Assembly: GCA_003991915.1 (NCBI GenBank)
Contig: RQTK01000536.1
Span: 1-64,000 of the forward strand
Length of the DNA stretch: 64,000 nucleotides
Reading direction: 5' to 3'
Origin: Elysia chlorotica
Lineage: Eukaryota > Mollusca > Gastropoda > Plakobranchidae
Shown: positions 51,101-62,823 of the stretch, piece after piece
Layout: the number at the start of each line of letters is the position of its first letter
Position numbering within the stretch: position 1 is the first letter of the stretch
Position numbers and translations under genes: made by a program
Notes under the pieces: model-generated
What the model saw: the letters and a program-made list of their open reading frames with translations, nothing else
Database searches by the model: none
What the model was told of the DNA's origin: nothing

Positions 51101-54100
51101 TAAGAGTAATAAATTTATAATAATATTATTATGAAGAAAGTCATTCTTACTAAGGCTTTGAATGAGACTTTGAGAAATTAAAAATTATCAATTTAAAAAA
51201 CAAAGCAATAAACGATGCCACCACTTATTTCTAAGTCACCAACGAAAATAAATTGATCATTTTCAAGATTGCTCAATTCACTTAGAAATAAATTAAAAAC
51301 AAAGTGAGATGTTTAGCCTTTAAAATCTTATTTCAGACCAAGAAAATAATCATTAACTCTATGACAAACTAAATTAATATTCATTAAAGAGTTGATTATA
51401 CATACAAGTAAACTGAATCAGCTGGTTCATGTCTTAAAGTAGTGAGAACTAGTTTGTTTATGTTTTGAAAAATTGAAACAAAAATTTTCGTATATCTTTA
51501 TCTAGTGTATTTTATCTTATATGTGGGTCTTGATTACTGTAATCATAAGGTTCCAAATTTGTGAAATAAGGTGATAAATCATGTGGTCATCACCTCCTTT
51601 ATCGATGAGAAGATTAACCATCTCAGGGTAATCAACAGCGGCAGCAACATGTAGGGGTGTGCGCCCAAATACATCTGCTTTGTTGGGATCTGCACCATGT
51701 TCGATAAGGAAGAGACCAACGTCCCTATGCCAAGACCGGGCTACCTGAAAACAAATTTAACACAATTGGCTATGAAACTCTCAATTGGATAGTTATATAA
51801 CATATTCTTTTAAAAAATATATTGCCATCACCAATAGGCATTAGATTTGTTCAAATTTTCTTTTTTTTTACAAGAAAAAAAAAAAGTACTTAAAGGCGTT
51901 CTGTCTATCTGTCTGTCTCTTTCTCACCCTTAAGTAATTATGTCTAAACTGGGGTCTGGTAAATATTCATTAAGTCGTTTTTGTACAACAGTACATGCAT
52001 TAAAAAGACTAAGATGGTCAATTTTCATTAAAAATGAAAAAAAAAGGTTGTTTATATCTTGACATAAGGTTACACTAACTTTGTTTATAGAAAAAGCAGA
52101 AGATAACTAAAATTAGCTTTATTCCTCCCTATTAAAACTTATTTTACCACTCAGAGATCATCTTAATAAGTAGACAGAGGTAATCAGAGGCAATCAAAAT
52201 TACAAGTACGCCTCCCCTTACACTCTCACAAATGAATTATCAACACATTAAACAAGAGGATGACAGCCAAATCAGCATCGGTTAATGTTATTTAGGCAGG
52301 CAGATTTCATATACCTACCTCATGCAATACTGTCTGGCCATGCCTGTCAGAGCAGTTGATGTCTGCTCCAGATGCAACAAGCGTGTGCACAAAGTCTAGG
52401 TTTATGACTTCATCTTCTTTGGCAGACTGACCAAGTTCAGCGAAGTACTGAAGCAAGGCTCTGTTGCTGGCAGCCTACAGCAGCATTAAACAACAGGAGA
52501 TAATCAGTTGTGTTGGCAAGCTCTCTTTATTTGTTTAACCTAATTTCTCATATACAAAACTGTTTTAATCTTGTAATTCAGTAATTATCCAGTAAATGAA
52601 ACATGCATTTCAATTGCATACATTCAAATATAAATAACACCAAATCTAAAAGAGAATTGTTCAAACGTTCTAACAACAACAAGAAAATAAAATAATATCC
52701 ACAGAGTACTCTTATTTGTTTTTCAACCACCAAGATATTTTCACTAGATAAATGAACCAAAATAATGAAGTCAAGCAACGAAAAGGGAAAAAAAAAATAT
52801 AATATATGAAATACGTTATAGCTATCTTAAATATACAAGTCTTCGAATATAGCTTTGGGTATACATATTTAAAGATGCATTCATTCACTATTACCCTCAG
52901 TCTTCCTGCTTCCGAAAAAGAAATAAATAAGAATGAGATATGTATTGATGAATACTCACTGCCATGTCAAAATCCTTCTTTGCAAGTTTGGACTTGGTAC
53001 CTGTTTCTTCATGAGAAGTCCCATGCTTGAGCCTGCTATAGGCGTTGTAGTCTGTGTAGTCCGAGTGAATGTAGTCCAGGCCAAGGCCTGAGTTCATGTT
53101 CCCGATCTCATTACCCTCGTTCTCTGCTTTAGCAACTGATATATAGCATAGAGATGAAAAGAAATTATTAAGTTGGGATGAAAAGGGTATTACTTTAGAA
53201 CCAAAACCAAAAACTATAATATGTTATTTACAAAAAAACGATATTGAAATATTTTTAAATTATCAAACTTTCTGTAGGTTTGCCACAATAGTAAATTTGA
53301 TTAAAAATTATTCATCCACGGTATAAAATTCAATAACACATTTGTCAACTAAATACTTCAGAGCATATTTAGTTCAAGACTCTGCCTCTGAACAAAAATG
53401 AAGCCTCTAGATTTAATAATATAGAATTGTGTTTTCAGCTGTTCACATTATTTGAGCACACTCCAAATATTCAGCAAAAATAAAAGTAAAACTAAGGGTG
53501 TGTAATGTTCCTTGATAGACTTCAAAATATTAAACATCTCAGAAAATAATTATAAGAAAATATAAAAATATGACTTGATGCAAGAACAATTTGTTTTGAA
53601 TTTTGCCACAAGGTTATGTACATGAAAAAAATATTTATCATCCTTTTCATATCAATTTTAACTGTTGGCCAATAACAGCCAGCATTATACTACTTACCTT
53701 ATAATTAAAATGATACACATTTTTTTCACAGAAAAAATTTGTACCAAGATAAGATCTACAAAATTATAACACAGAGCAATCTTGTGAGATGGGATCTAGT
53801 GCGATATTTTTGTTTTGGTTTCATGATTATTTCCCTATCACTTTCACACAAAAATAAGATTTTTGGTATGTAAGGGCTTATAATATAATTCAATCAAACC
53901 TCGAAAGGAATAAACAAGACTTTATGAAGTTACAATATCTTTTCTTTATATACTTCATTGCCCCTCACATATATATATCTTTTCCATTGCTGATCCATTG
54001 TGCAAAAAGAAAACCATTAAACCAAAGGAAATCTGTTAAGTTAAAAAATGATAGAGGAGTTAGAAATTCTAAAAACTATGACTGAAAGATTTTCTCTTAG

Positions 54101-55999
54101 TCCACCTTGTGTGATCTATTACATACAAGGGCCTAAAATTTGCTTCTCTTGTAGATCTCACTTAGTGTGAAAGTTACTGATAATTTGTTATGTGTGATGA
54201 TGATGAAATAAGGAAAACAAAGAGAAAACATGAAAACAGCTGATAATTTTCACCCAAACTATAATAAAGTTTGCAGAAATAAAATGCATTCTACTGGCAT
54301 GTTTTCCCCCTCGTTGCTTAAATGTAAAGTCACTTAAAATCCAAAGTTTATTTTTTTAATTCTAGAAATACATGTTTAAAAATGATTCTCAGGCTTTATG
54401 TTTTCTTATGACAAAAAAAAAAAAAGAAAAAATTAGGCAAATAGTTTACACATGCCTTCTTGAAATTTTCTTCAAACAAGTGAAGACCTTACAGAAAAAA
54501 AAAAATCAAACCCCATTTTTATTTTTGTCATTTTAATTATGACCCCTATATGAATAAGCGGCTTTTCACCTATGCTAAAAATGTGTAAATTAACTGAAAG
54601 AGTGATCTCAGTCAAAACAAAACAAGAAGATTAAAAAAGACCTAAAGATCTGTAAAATTTCATCATTGTTTTAAATTAGAATTTCAATTTGTAAGAAACA
54701 CAATTTTTTTTTTGAAAATCCGAGTTTGATGTATTTTTTCAGTGTGGTCTTCATATGGAATAACTATTCTGATTTCACAATATCATGAGAAGCATGGGTT
54801 TGTGGGTTAACTACTACAAATGATGTTGTATGCACATTGCAAATTCTATATTACATCCACAACAGGACAAGCAAATTTACTTTCTTTTGCAAACCATGAT
54901 TACACAAACTAAGCATAAGCAAAATTCTTCCCTCTAAGATAACATAAGTAGTGTTCTTTCCGCCAAGAAATACACCAGTTTTTTTTGGTGTTTTTTTTAA
55001 CTCTTCAACACATATTCTGACTTTAATACCATGAATTCAAAGCTTGTGAAATTCACACATAAAAAAAATAATCAACACAATAAAATATGAATTGTGTTCA
55101 CTGTGTCTTACAAAGAGGAAAGGTAATAAGGATTACACCAAAGAACTTTCTTTATCCAACTTGAATATGGATTTTTAGAAAAATAGAAAACTATGTGATG
55201 CATTATTTCAGGTAACAATGACAATCGTAAAGAAATAGCAGCTTTAAAAAAAATGAACATAATTGCAGGCTGTAAAAATGTATTATAAGAAAGAGACTGA
55301 TACATAAGGCTAGCTAAACCTGAGGGGGACTGATACATAATTTAAGAGTGTATAGAAAATGGATTTAATTTTGATTTATATGTCTAAATATTATGAGCAA
55401 ACAATTCCTTTCAAAATAAGTTAGTGTTAAAATAGTTTTTTTTAAGCAAATTAATAATACCAAGCACACAAAAATTAAATTTCTCTAACATAATTATCTT
55501 TCTTTAACCTTTGTTACACTTAAACAATAAAATGTGTCTGTGACTATATTCAAGAAGCATGGGATAAATTAATATGGGCGTGAGGATCGTGTTGATTCAA
55601 TGGTGCAACTACTAAGAGACTTTCAATATAATTCACAGTTGTTGGCTCTTAATAATCCAACTCATGAATCGAGAACACTATTTTAATGTGACCCTGTATC
55701 CTAAAGTTTATGAGGTCTTCAAAGAGGATGTGCAAATACAGTGTGCATGTATAGTTTTGAAAATTCTGATCTAAAAAGCAAATACATAATTATGTATGAT
55801 TTTAAAAAAAAAGAGGAAAGGGAAAGATTGTGAAAGCATGCTATACAAACATTTCCTAGAGCACTTAAACTTTTGTAAAAAAAAATAGAAAATTATGTAA
55901 TGCAATTTTCTATTTCAGACCAGTATGTTATGCAAGCTACTATTATTCTTTAAATAATAATACTGATAATAATTGTTATTATGACTATTGTTATTGTTA

Positions 56000-56037
<38 letters not shown>

Positions 56038-58969
56038 GATGCTGTGATGAGTATCGATATTTGTAATAACTCATGTCGTAACTGTCTATACTGTTTTGTC
56101 ATGCTGCATATACGGACCATCAAATGTGCCTTTAAAGGACAAATAAAGTTATATCTTATCTTATCTTATCTTCCATAAAAAGTATTTTTAGTGCAAACAC
56201 CTTCAACTATCATCTGCACTTGTCAATTTTTTTGACGATTTTGACAACTCAGCTCTGTTATGTTGTTTTGTTCTTTGTTAAAACATTGATAGCAAAGCAA
56301 AATTGGGGAGGGAACATGCTTCTTTTTTCTATTACTTTCTACAACTAATACATACCCATTGGAAAGTGTGATTCTACTTTTTCTGTAAGATTCAAATGCA
56401 GCAGATCAGAAGGAAAAAAGTGTATTTGCAAATTTAACTTCCTTTGAAAACAAAAACACATAAGTAGAATGAATCTGAAAACATGTTAATGCATTATGAT
56501 TTATCTTTCACATTTTACCATGAGAACTTCTTCAGACATTTGCCTGGTTGAAGAATGCATTAAATGCTTTGGCAAAATCACCTATAGAAAAATTTTCTCT
56601 CAGTCGTTCAGAAAGAAAAAAAAAACATGTTAAGATACCACATCTATATCTACACAAAACCAAACATGCTTGTTAGAGAGGAGGACAAAAATCCACAATA
56701 AATTAGTATCAGAGCCCTTACCAACAGAAAATTGACTATTTTCATGACAAGATATCTGGTCATTTTTATAAACACTACCCTCAATGTACGATTGACAGTC
56801 ACATAGAGGCTGTTGCATACATTTCAATAAACAAATCTTTAAAAATTTCAAAATCTATTGGCTGTTCATATGATAGTTGAACTGAACTATAAGCCAACTT
56901 TCTGATCCAGTACAAACATATTTAAGATGATCCTGCAATGATTTCACTTTCCTCTCTATTCCAAGGCCGGAAAGATCTAGCAATTGTAGCCGAAAAACAA
57001 TGGAATGGCCCATTCAAAATATTTAAAAAAACATTTAGCAAGACGAATGGAAAAAAAGAGGCATTTGTAACAGTAGCAATGAATAGAAAAATGAGAAAAT
57101 AATAAGCAAACCTTTTGAATCTGAAAAGTAAGAGATAGAATTATTATTTCAATAATATTTCATCAAGATATAATACTTTCACTAGAAGAAACCACACAAC
57201 CTAACACTCAATTCTGAAATAAGAATGGAGCAAACGAAGAATCATTGAGACAATAGAAAATCAATCTCTTGCCTCAAAGTACTTTACAGAAAAATAGTAA
57301 AAATACAGTCTTCCAGATCTTTCAGAATTCTTACTCTATAGGAAATAAACTGAAGTTTATCACAGCTGGTTGTCTTTCTTTTTTTTTTTTTTTGTATTTC
57401 ATATTCATTTTCTTATTTTTGTTTAGCTTATTTCTTCTCTCAGTAAAAGAAGACAGCTATCCTGATGGGACCAAGCATGATATAAAATGTTCTTTTTTGT
57501 TATGGAGCAAAAGAGAGGGGAGTGATGGGGATCTGAAAAATTATTTCACAGTAAATTTTGTGTTTCTGTTTAGATTAATTACACTTTTATCTTCTGAAGA
57601 GTAAATGGGGAAATGTTTGGTGCTCCAAAACTTTTAAACTTTTTATCTAATTAGAGTAGCTAAGTACCTTACAAAACTTCCCCGAGGAAAAAGAAAGCAT
57701 AAGAAATTAAACTAAAAAAGCATGCTTAGATAAAAACTGTTCTCAATAAAACCAACTCCAGTTTACTTTGAAATGAACACAGTTAAAAGTGGCACTTTCA
57801 ATCCAGGAGGTATTTATTAAAGAGAAAAGTTTATAAAATTCACTTTAGAAAAGCCAAAACCTTTTGCAAACTGATTTGTGGCAGAGTATCAGACTTATAA
57901 TGTTCTTACGCCTTTTCTTTGGAAGCCTTCTTGTAGATGCGTAAGTCCTCCATGTCTTGGCGCTTAATCTCACATCTGCGATCAGTTTCAAAGCGTTTGT
58001 CTTTTTATTTGTCAAGGCGGCTGCAATCTCATGAAACTTTGGAGACCTGAATAAAGTTAAAGTATACTAAATTATAAAATCAGGCATTAGTCTTTTTTTT
58101 GGTGATTTATTTGTTACATTAGCTCTTAGCATTTTTTTTTCCTCATAACAATATATGAGGACCATTTCCTATTTCCCCTATTTGAATTTTTAAAATAAAC
58201 TTTTTGGGCCATGCTTTGCTTTTAGGTTTAGATCAAATGTGTTTTTATTTCAAAGGTGCTTTGTACCATTATTTTATAAAAAAAATATAACATTCGTTTT
58301 ACTATAAATTTATTATTAAAATTTAATATCAATCATATTTTTTCTATCTTATTTGAGAGACATTTTTAGATTGGTGTCGGTAAATAAGAAAAAAGACTCC
58401 TCAGTGATTGGATACAGGTTACCCACTCGCGCATAACCAAACTACTGTCCACCTACGATCTTTATTCGGGGGCATGCTCTTCTTACAATGGGAGGGTTTT
58501 GGTCCGTCTGTGAAAATCTCAATGTAAAACTCTTCGAGTTGCCTGACTGTAGACCCTCAGGCGCCGTGACAAAGAGATGGCGGAAGGAAGATTTCTCTGA
58601 TCTTCTTACGTATGCTCTAACATTACCTTCCTGTTGCAAAGGTTCACAGGCTCATGTATGTTCACTCTCCCCCCACCCCCCTCATCTACTCCTCTCACCC
58701 ATTTGATTGTGTGTATTCAGATATGTGCGACCCTCCTATCAGTTTTAGATCACTGTAGAAAATAATGTGTTAGCTTTAGAAATTATCAAAAAACAAAAAA
58801 CAAAAAAATACAACATCCGGTTCTCTTAAAATTAATGGGTTTTTACACTTTATAAACGCGAGTGGATAGGGCAGTTAATTAAAGAATTATGCTTCATAGG
58901 GCAAGAGGGTTAGAAGACAGAGTGGGTTTGTAAGGGGAAAGTTTTCAAGCTGAGACCACAGTATTTTAT

Positions 58970-59031
<62 letters not shown>

Positions 59032-59571
59032 TACCAGATAAAACCCTACATTTATGTTTAATGTTCTCTAGGTGACTTACTCTTTCAGACAGTTTAGTTT
59101 AAAATGCTTTTAAAAAACAAAACACCTTTATTACATACCATGAAATATTAGAAATGTATCATTTACTGTAAAACTCTGCGCAGTGATAAAACTCAACAAA
59201 AAGCAAACAAAAACAAAACAGTATGTTGATTTGATGAGGAAACAAAAGAGTATTATATATGGCTTCTTAAATAAAAAATAGAAGGGAATTTAAAAAGAGC
59301 ATACTGAATTGAATATTTCAGTAAAAAATAAAAATTAATATAAATGATATCTGCATTTAGTTGGAGGCGGAGCACTCAAAGAAAAAGTTCCATTTACACA
59401 ATTTTGAACACATTTTTGTGTGACTAGTCTTGGTTCTTACTTTTTTGAGGCAGCATTTTCATTTTTCACTTCATCCATTTGAAAAGATCCATTGTCTGAG
59501 GCAAAAAGTTTTGATTTGTCATCATCATTGGGAACCACTTGTCCTTTCTTGAGCCTTTTTTTCAGATCCAT
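30016..59571 (-). CDS. TRP-type cation channel with N-terminal ankyrin repeats, 971 aa, 23 coding exons per transcript
   Basis: Predicted plasma-membrane cation channel. Exons in transcript order: 59571-59441, 58046-57910, 53135-52960, 52474-52319, 51744-51594, 50999-50835, 50578-50469, 50188-50101, 49670-49639, 49045-48954 or 46018-45927, 43938-43806, 43352-43275, 43144-43005, 42487-42312, 41599-41516, 41074-40929, 40085-39970, 39144-38943, 36404-36339, 34414-34198, 33744-33699, 33321-33185, 30152-30016. All junctions are GT-AG and all phases join (2916 nt with stop). About five ankyrin repeats lie at residues 165-340, with GADIN, GRTPLHVAAA and GRTPIHVAAE loops. S1-S6 lie at about 413-703, followed by a TRP-like domain ('VMQRAINIL'). 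The C-terminus has a coiled coil (about 815-865) and a polybasic run (KRKKKKTKK). The pre-S1 motif HPVxxRFLxxxW recalls TRPA and TRPV, and the post-S6 segment is closest to TRPV; I cannot place it in a named subfamily. Confidence 0.92.
30500..31320. other. Higher-G+C, probably repeat-derived segment in TRP intron 22
   Basis: Base composition and CpG content differ from the surrounding intron, with 'aaatacgtattaaatacgta' near 30710. No terminal repeats or protein similarity were recognised. Confidence 0.3.
31790..31862 (+). repeat. tRNA-like SINE head
   Basis: 'agctcaagtggcagagcgtctggttctc' followed by 'agttcgagaccgacgactgg' has A-box-like and B-box-like blocks (GTTCGAGACC) at tRNA-like spacing. 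The acceptor stem does not pair well, so a SINE head or tRNA pseudogene is more likely than a working tRNA gene. It lies in TRP intron 22. Confidence 0.5.
32780..33103. mobile_element. piggyBac-like MITE with TTAA target duplications
   Basis: The element is bounded by TTAA on both sides (32780-32783 and 33100-33103). The ends are 'ccccttgaaccc' on the left and 'gggtttaaaggg' on the right, which pair as inverted repeats with two mismatches. TTAA target sites with CCCTT-type ends are typical of the piggyBac superfamily. Internally it carries three related blocks, 'cgtaatcccactacagcggg', 'cgtaatcccgctacatcg' and 'gtagtaccgctatatcggga', which can form small hairpins. It has no ORF. It sits in TRP intron 22, about 80 nt downstream of the exon 22 donor in transcript order. 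Confidence 0.75.
33453..33541. repeat. (TAGA)n tetranucleotide microsatellite
   Basis: About 22 units of GATA/TAGA with one GATG interruption. It lies in TRP intron 21; the Ser-Ile-Tyr-Leu translation on the minus strand is an artefact. Confidence 0.97.
38231..38314. repeat. (GA)n microsatellite
   Basis: Near-pure GA dinucleotide array in TRP intron 18, preceded by about 250 bp of imperfect purine-rich DNA (37950-38230). Confidence 0.97.
39970..43938 (-). CDS. TRP channel exons 11-17: transmembrane core S1-S6 and pore
   Basis: Exon 11 (43806-43938) encodes S1 ('FWALFNLGFNAAYIVMWTVI'). Exon 12 (43275-43352) encodes S2. Exon 13 (43005-43144) encodes a 47-aa charged S2-S3 loop. Exon 14 (42312-42487) encodes S3 and S4 ('LMAVTIILLWLRLMKNARAF'). 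Exons 15 (41516-41599) and 16 (40929-41074) encode S5, turret and pore ('GYHKPGQLFFSMFRLTLVDE', then YDYA). Exon 17 (39970-40085) encodes S6 ('LLSAVLCLNLFIALLSDTF'). The filter region is LVDEYDY, not the GMGD of vertebrate TRPV1 or the GD of TRPA1. It is strongly acidic, which suggests divalent permeability (inference). Confidence 0.93.
45927..46018 (-). CDS. TRP channel exon 10B, alternative pre-S1 exon
   Basis: 92 nt with acceptor 'catcttcag|CTCCACAC' and donor 'GGAAG|gtacaaac'. It starts in phase 0 and ends with two bases of an Arg codon. It encodes 'LHTVVTYRQFDLLMHPVFIR' then 'FLDVMWVKFG(R)'. The LLMHPVxxRFL/W pattern matches the canonical pre-S1 helix of ankyrin TRP channels better than 10A does, so 10B is probably the ancestral form. 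Using both exons gives AG+C TCC ACA CAG TTG TGA, a stop. Confidence 0.88.
46019..48953 (+). pseudogene. Decayed, frame-shifted ORF inside the intron between exons 10A and 10B
   Basis: On the plus strand two overlapping ORFs (47266-47466 and 47412-47651) in different frames read like one older reading frame with a frameshift near 47460. The more protein-like part includes 'HFKDGVIPKHILETHRTKRY' and 'YVAKLERRGAAVWNIVKQ'. I do not recognise the family. Upstream (about 47020-47200) G+C rises slightly and several frames carry stops. It could be a retrocopy or transposon remnant. The rest of the intron is AT-rich and featureless. Confidence 0.35.
48954..49045 (-). CDS. TRP channel exon 10A, alternative pre-S1 exon
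   Basis: 92 nt with acceptor 'gtcaccag|CTTCAAGC' and donor 'GGGAG|gtattgg'. It starts in phase 0 and ends with two bases of an Arg codon. It encodes 'LQAIVAMQQQHLLMTDVIVR' then 'FIDKCWLKFG(R)'. It is the same length and phase as 10B and keeps its key residues LLM, RF, D, W and KFGR, with 15 of 31 identical. The HP pair of 10B is replaced by TD. It lies 5' of 10B in transcript order, 594 nt after exon 9. Both versions are intact and have consensus splice sites, so neither looks like a dead copy. Confidence 0.85.
49639..52474 (-). CDS. TRP channel exons 4-9: ankyrin repeat domain and linker
   Basis: Exon 4 (52319-52474) has 'LVASGADINCSDRHGQTVLH'. Exon 5 (51594-51744) has 'LIEHGADPNKADVFGRTPLH'. 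Exon 6 (50835-50999) has two repeats, one ending 'GRTPIHVAAE'. Exon 7 (50469-50578) has a divergent repeat with 'YSDYQGQRAITWMITK'. Exons 8 (50101-50188) and 9 (49639-49670, only 32 nt) form the linker, ending 'HDPEGNAISP'. About five repeats are recognisable, fewer than in many TRPA channels and close to TRPV. This domain normally carries protein contacts and transmits gating to the membrane part (family knowledge). Confidence 0.9.
52960..59571 (-). CDS. TRP channel exons 1-3: disordered N-terminus
   Basis: Exon 1 (59441-59571) opens with ATG at 59571 and a Lys-rich stretch (MDLKKRLKKGQ), then acidic, low-complexity sequence. Exon 2 (57910-58046) encodes a basic, probably helical segment (about residues 44-89). 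Exon 3 (52960-53135) is Tyr/Asp/Ser-rich with 'YIHSDYTDYNAYSRL'. These come before the ankyrin repeats and have no recognised domain. The intron between exons 2 and 3 is 4.8 kb, the largest in the gene. The ATG is the only start compatible with the phase of exon 2. A 5' UTR splice acceptor may lie near 59592, but it is weak. Confidence 0.8.
55989..56037. repeat. (ATT)n microsatellite
   Basis: ATT/GTT trinucleotide array in TRP intron 2. Confidence 0.95.
56060..56172 (+). repeat. Probable LINE/SINE 3' tail ending in (TTATC)n
   Basis: 'aaaggacaaataaagttata' leads straight into TTATC pentamers ('tcttatcttatcttatc'). This is a common end structure for L2/CR1-like LINEs and SINEs that borrow their tails. 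The remaining body (56060-56130) is short, so the element is 5'-truncated. Confidence 0.55.
58397..58960 (+). repeat. Dispersed repeat family B, copy 2
   Basis: Aligns with 1451-1960 in the same orientation through 'gacaaagagatggcgga' and flanking blocks. It lies in TRP intron 1 and is followed by an ATT array at about 58971-59029. Confidence 0.6.
58971..59029. repeat. (ATT)n microsatellite
   Basis: Pure ATT array directly after repeat family B copy 2, in TRP intron 1. It may be the tail of that repeat, but copy 1 has no such tail. Confidence 0.95.
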
Positions 59572-61017
59572 AGTTTATCCCTTTGGTCAGTCTGCGAATC
59601 TTGTTTGACATAATAAGCATACCAATTTTACTATACTTTGTAACTTCAACATATCTAAACTCTGTTCACACATACAAGTTAAGCTATTATAATTTGATAG
59701 CAAACTGTAAAATCAAATTCTTTAATTTCATTACAATCTAAACATGGAATAGCCCTTTACAATTATAAACATTTGACAGATCATGTGCTAGGCTTCAAAG
59801 TCTAATATTTTAATATATAAATATATAATAATCACAAATGATTTTTCCCTCTAGACTTAATTCAGAGCACATGATTAAACAATATGATAATAGAATATGG
59901 ACATCCTCCAAAAGATACTTAATTTTACTTCACAATAAAATGCCATGCTTTATTAATTAAAAAAACCTGCATTTATATCTAAGCTAATCACATATGGGAA
60001 AAAAAAAAACTTGCTTCAGAACCCTTGGGTTACAACTATAGACACAGCCAATGCTATCTGTTTAGGTCAACACAATTTAAGAGATGGAGGGGAAAAAATA
60101 TAAACAGGATTTCTCTGAAGACAGACTTTTTTTAAAATGCCTAGAGCGGGTTCTGAAATAGGTAAAACGAAGAGAACAAGTTATGTTTCAAAGGTATCAA
60201 AGGTTGTAAAAACAGAGTGCTTAAACAGTAGGCTAAGTTCTTAAAAGGAGCCAACTATACTACCAACTGGATCTGTTTTCATGTGGGGTCGTAAAATAAG
60301 ACTAAAAAATACTAGTCTGTTAGTACTTATTTTTTACACAGACTGAGCCAGAATTCATGGCAAAATTTTGACGCAGACTAGTTAGGTCTAAAAGGGAGAA
60401 AACGTCTAAAAATACAAATGCCATTTTTATTTAAAATTTTTGAGAACATACTTTGAAATTATATAAATGAAGTATAAAAACTTAGGGGCATTATTAATTT
60501 CTTTACCCTTATGAATTACAGGGTAGATTCTATCGTTTGACCTACATTTTTAGTTGCCGATCTTAATTATTAAAAATCATATAATTCGTAAATGCACCAT
60601 CAGGTCTTCTGAAACTGTTGAAATAAAGCTATAAACTTATTTAAAACGTTATCTATTGCCTAAAAGACACAGAAGTACTGCCTCTGAGCAGGTGTAAACC
60701 GATGTCAAAATCTAGTACTAAGAAATTCCCATGGATAGATTGTTGACTAAAATTAGTTTTCAGGCATCTAGTACATGAACGTGAACACCTATTGATAATG
60801 AAATAAAAGTGACTGGTATGTTATTGTAAAGTTTCTTTTCATCTAATCTAGATTGAGATCTATATTTATGCATGGCGGTATGTAAATAATGGTGTATTTC
60901 ACAGGAATTGTCTGGAGGATACATGGTTAAAAGATTCAAACCCTATTTTGTTAGGTGCATTTTTAGAAGCACATACTGATTGATTTGAAAATAAATGCGT
61001 CCACAGAAAATGGAAAT
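59572..61017. other. AT-rich upstream flank of the TRP gene, no gene recognised
   Basis: It probably contains 5' UTR or first-intron sequence of the TRP gene. No coding exon seen. Confidence 0.45.
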
Positions 61018-61255
61018 GAGTTGAGTTGGGTTAAGGTCCAATGTCAACACTAAATAGGCTATATTGTGGATGGGCCCTAAGACTGTCGTCTGACAATTAT
61101 ATGTGCTGCCACACACAAGATGCCGTGGATACCATCTGTCTCAGCCGGTCACATTGATTATACTGACACTGATTCAACCACTTACGCAGGATGAAATCGG
61201 ATATATAAACTGAGGACCTTCCGATCTAGAAAGCAACACACTACCACTTGAGCCA
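61018..61255 (-). mobile_element. tRNA-derived SINE (family S1), minus orientation
   Basis: Starts with the reverse-complemented tail 'gagttgagttgggttaaggt', runs through 'aaataggctatattgtgga', and ends in a tRNA-like head near 61225-61255. More diverged than the 63.7-kb copy. Confidence 0.72.
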
Positions 61256-61299
61256 GTTTGGAATCCATAGTAACGAAATACAAGCAAACAAAGTGCCTG

Positions 61300-61460
61300 A
61301 GTGTGTAAGTATGACAGTATGTGAGAAAGTGGGTGGAGGTGTGTGCGTGTGTAAGCGTGATTGTGCAGGAGTGTGCGAGCGTTTGCGTGCGTGTCTATAT
61401 GCGTAGGTGTGCATGTATGTGCATGCGCGTGCGTGAGTAAATGAATGTGAGCGATACTTT
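61300..61460. repeat. GTGT/GTGC-rich degenerate dinucleotide tract
   Basis: Imperfect (GT)n with CG and GA interruptions ('gtgtgcgtgtgtaagcgtga'), next to the SINE head end. Confidence 0.8.
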
Positions 61461-62279
61461 AAAAACTGTTAATGATTCATATAGATGTTTTGTAACGTAA
61501 AAAAAAACAACCTTTTACATCAAAAACTTTCATACCTGTTATCTGCCATGTACATATGCACAACACTTGTGATTATGAGAAATGTGCGCTTAGTTTCTGT
61601 AATATAAATCAAGGCTACTCTAATTCATGGATGAGTAGGCCCTACTGTTAAATTTCCAGTAGAACTGATCTAGGATAGGACTAGTCTCAACTCACTTTAT
61701 ATCTGTTTTTTTTTTATTGAAATTTAATCTTTGTCAGGTTGAAAGGCTGCTGTTCGATTCTATGATCAAGCGATCACATCTAAGGGAATCAGAAAAAATA
61801 TGTTCAATTTCTGAGTAATGGACACAATGGGAGAAAGGACCAATCATTGGGGTTTAATTCAGTAGTCACAGAACTGACATCGACCCAAAAACCTCTTACC
61901 CGGGTCATGTTAACCAGCATACTGCCGATAAAATTAAATTTCAGTGGCGACGTAACATTATGTTCGCTTTGTGTGAATCTACTGCAGAGAAAATTTTTTT
62001 GTTACAAATCAAGTGTATGCATACATTTTTTTTTTTTTTTTTACTGTATGTCTGTAACATCTACACTTCTTCTAGATCTTGATCTATGATTAGTGATAAT
62101 TTTTCTTCTTCTCATTATCACTATCAGCTATATATTTCAATACGTGCACCTTGGTTGCAGTATGTAACTAGAAATATGTATGTTTCATTTCGGCTAGATC
62201 TCTACATCTTGACATCAGGAGCGTAGTAGAAACGCCTGTCTGTTCCTGCAAAGCAACGCAATTTGATTTCGTCTTTTTG

Positions 62280-62600
62280 TGTCCAACCATGGTTTACCTT
62301 GCGATGGACACAGTGAGGAGTTGTATCATTGCCTATTAATTTGCATATAAAATGTTTAAAATAATAGAAAATTAATATATATGTATACGAAATTCAGTTA
62401 AGCAAACCTTACATTTGTACAGATTGGCTAGGGGTTCAACTTGACACTTTGTTGTCTCGGCTGGTCTCCATTTTGGTTGCTAATACATATAATTCAAGCT
62501 TGACTAGAAACGGGCGGAAACGGAAGTAAAGTGGTCATGAACTCGCCGTCCACTGCGTCATTCGCTCTTCTTCAGTCGTTGGTTGGTCCAAATTCCAAAG
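62280..62600 (-). promoter_or_regulatory. Candidate promoter / 5' non-coding exon of the TRP gene
   Basis: The stretch 62500-62580 is locally CpG-rich for this AT-rich window. On the minus strand it carries two nearby ACTTCCG/TTTCCG ETS-like sites. A donor-like 'cgcaag|gtaaacc' follows at 62298-62297. This would fit a non-coding first exon for the minus-strand TRP gene, whose coding start is 2.7 kb away. The evidence is compositional and weak. Confidence 0.25.
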
Positions 62601-62823
62601 TTCAAATTCGATATTAATGCATTAACTGCAACTCAAAGATAAAGATAGCGCTATAGGTGACCAGCATTTATATGAAATGACTATGAGTTAGCCTATAAGC
62701 TTGACGTTGCTCCAGTCTTTTCTATGCCCCATAGGATGGGCACTTTTGAGCAGTGATGTGGAACGCTAGCCTCTGAGATCGTTGCCCCTGTCGTGTCGCA
62801 GGTTAGGCCTATCTTGAGAGTGA

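Larger units (their letters stand above)
53136..57909 (-). other. TRP intron 2 (4.8 kb)
   Basis: AT-rich intron. It contains an ATT microsatellite (55989-56037) and a LINE-like 3' tail (56060-56172). No further exon with matching phase was recognised, though an unrecognised alternative exon cannot be excluded. Confidence 0.6.
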
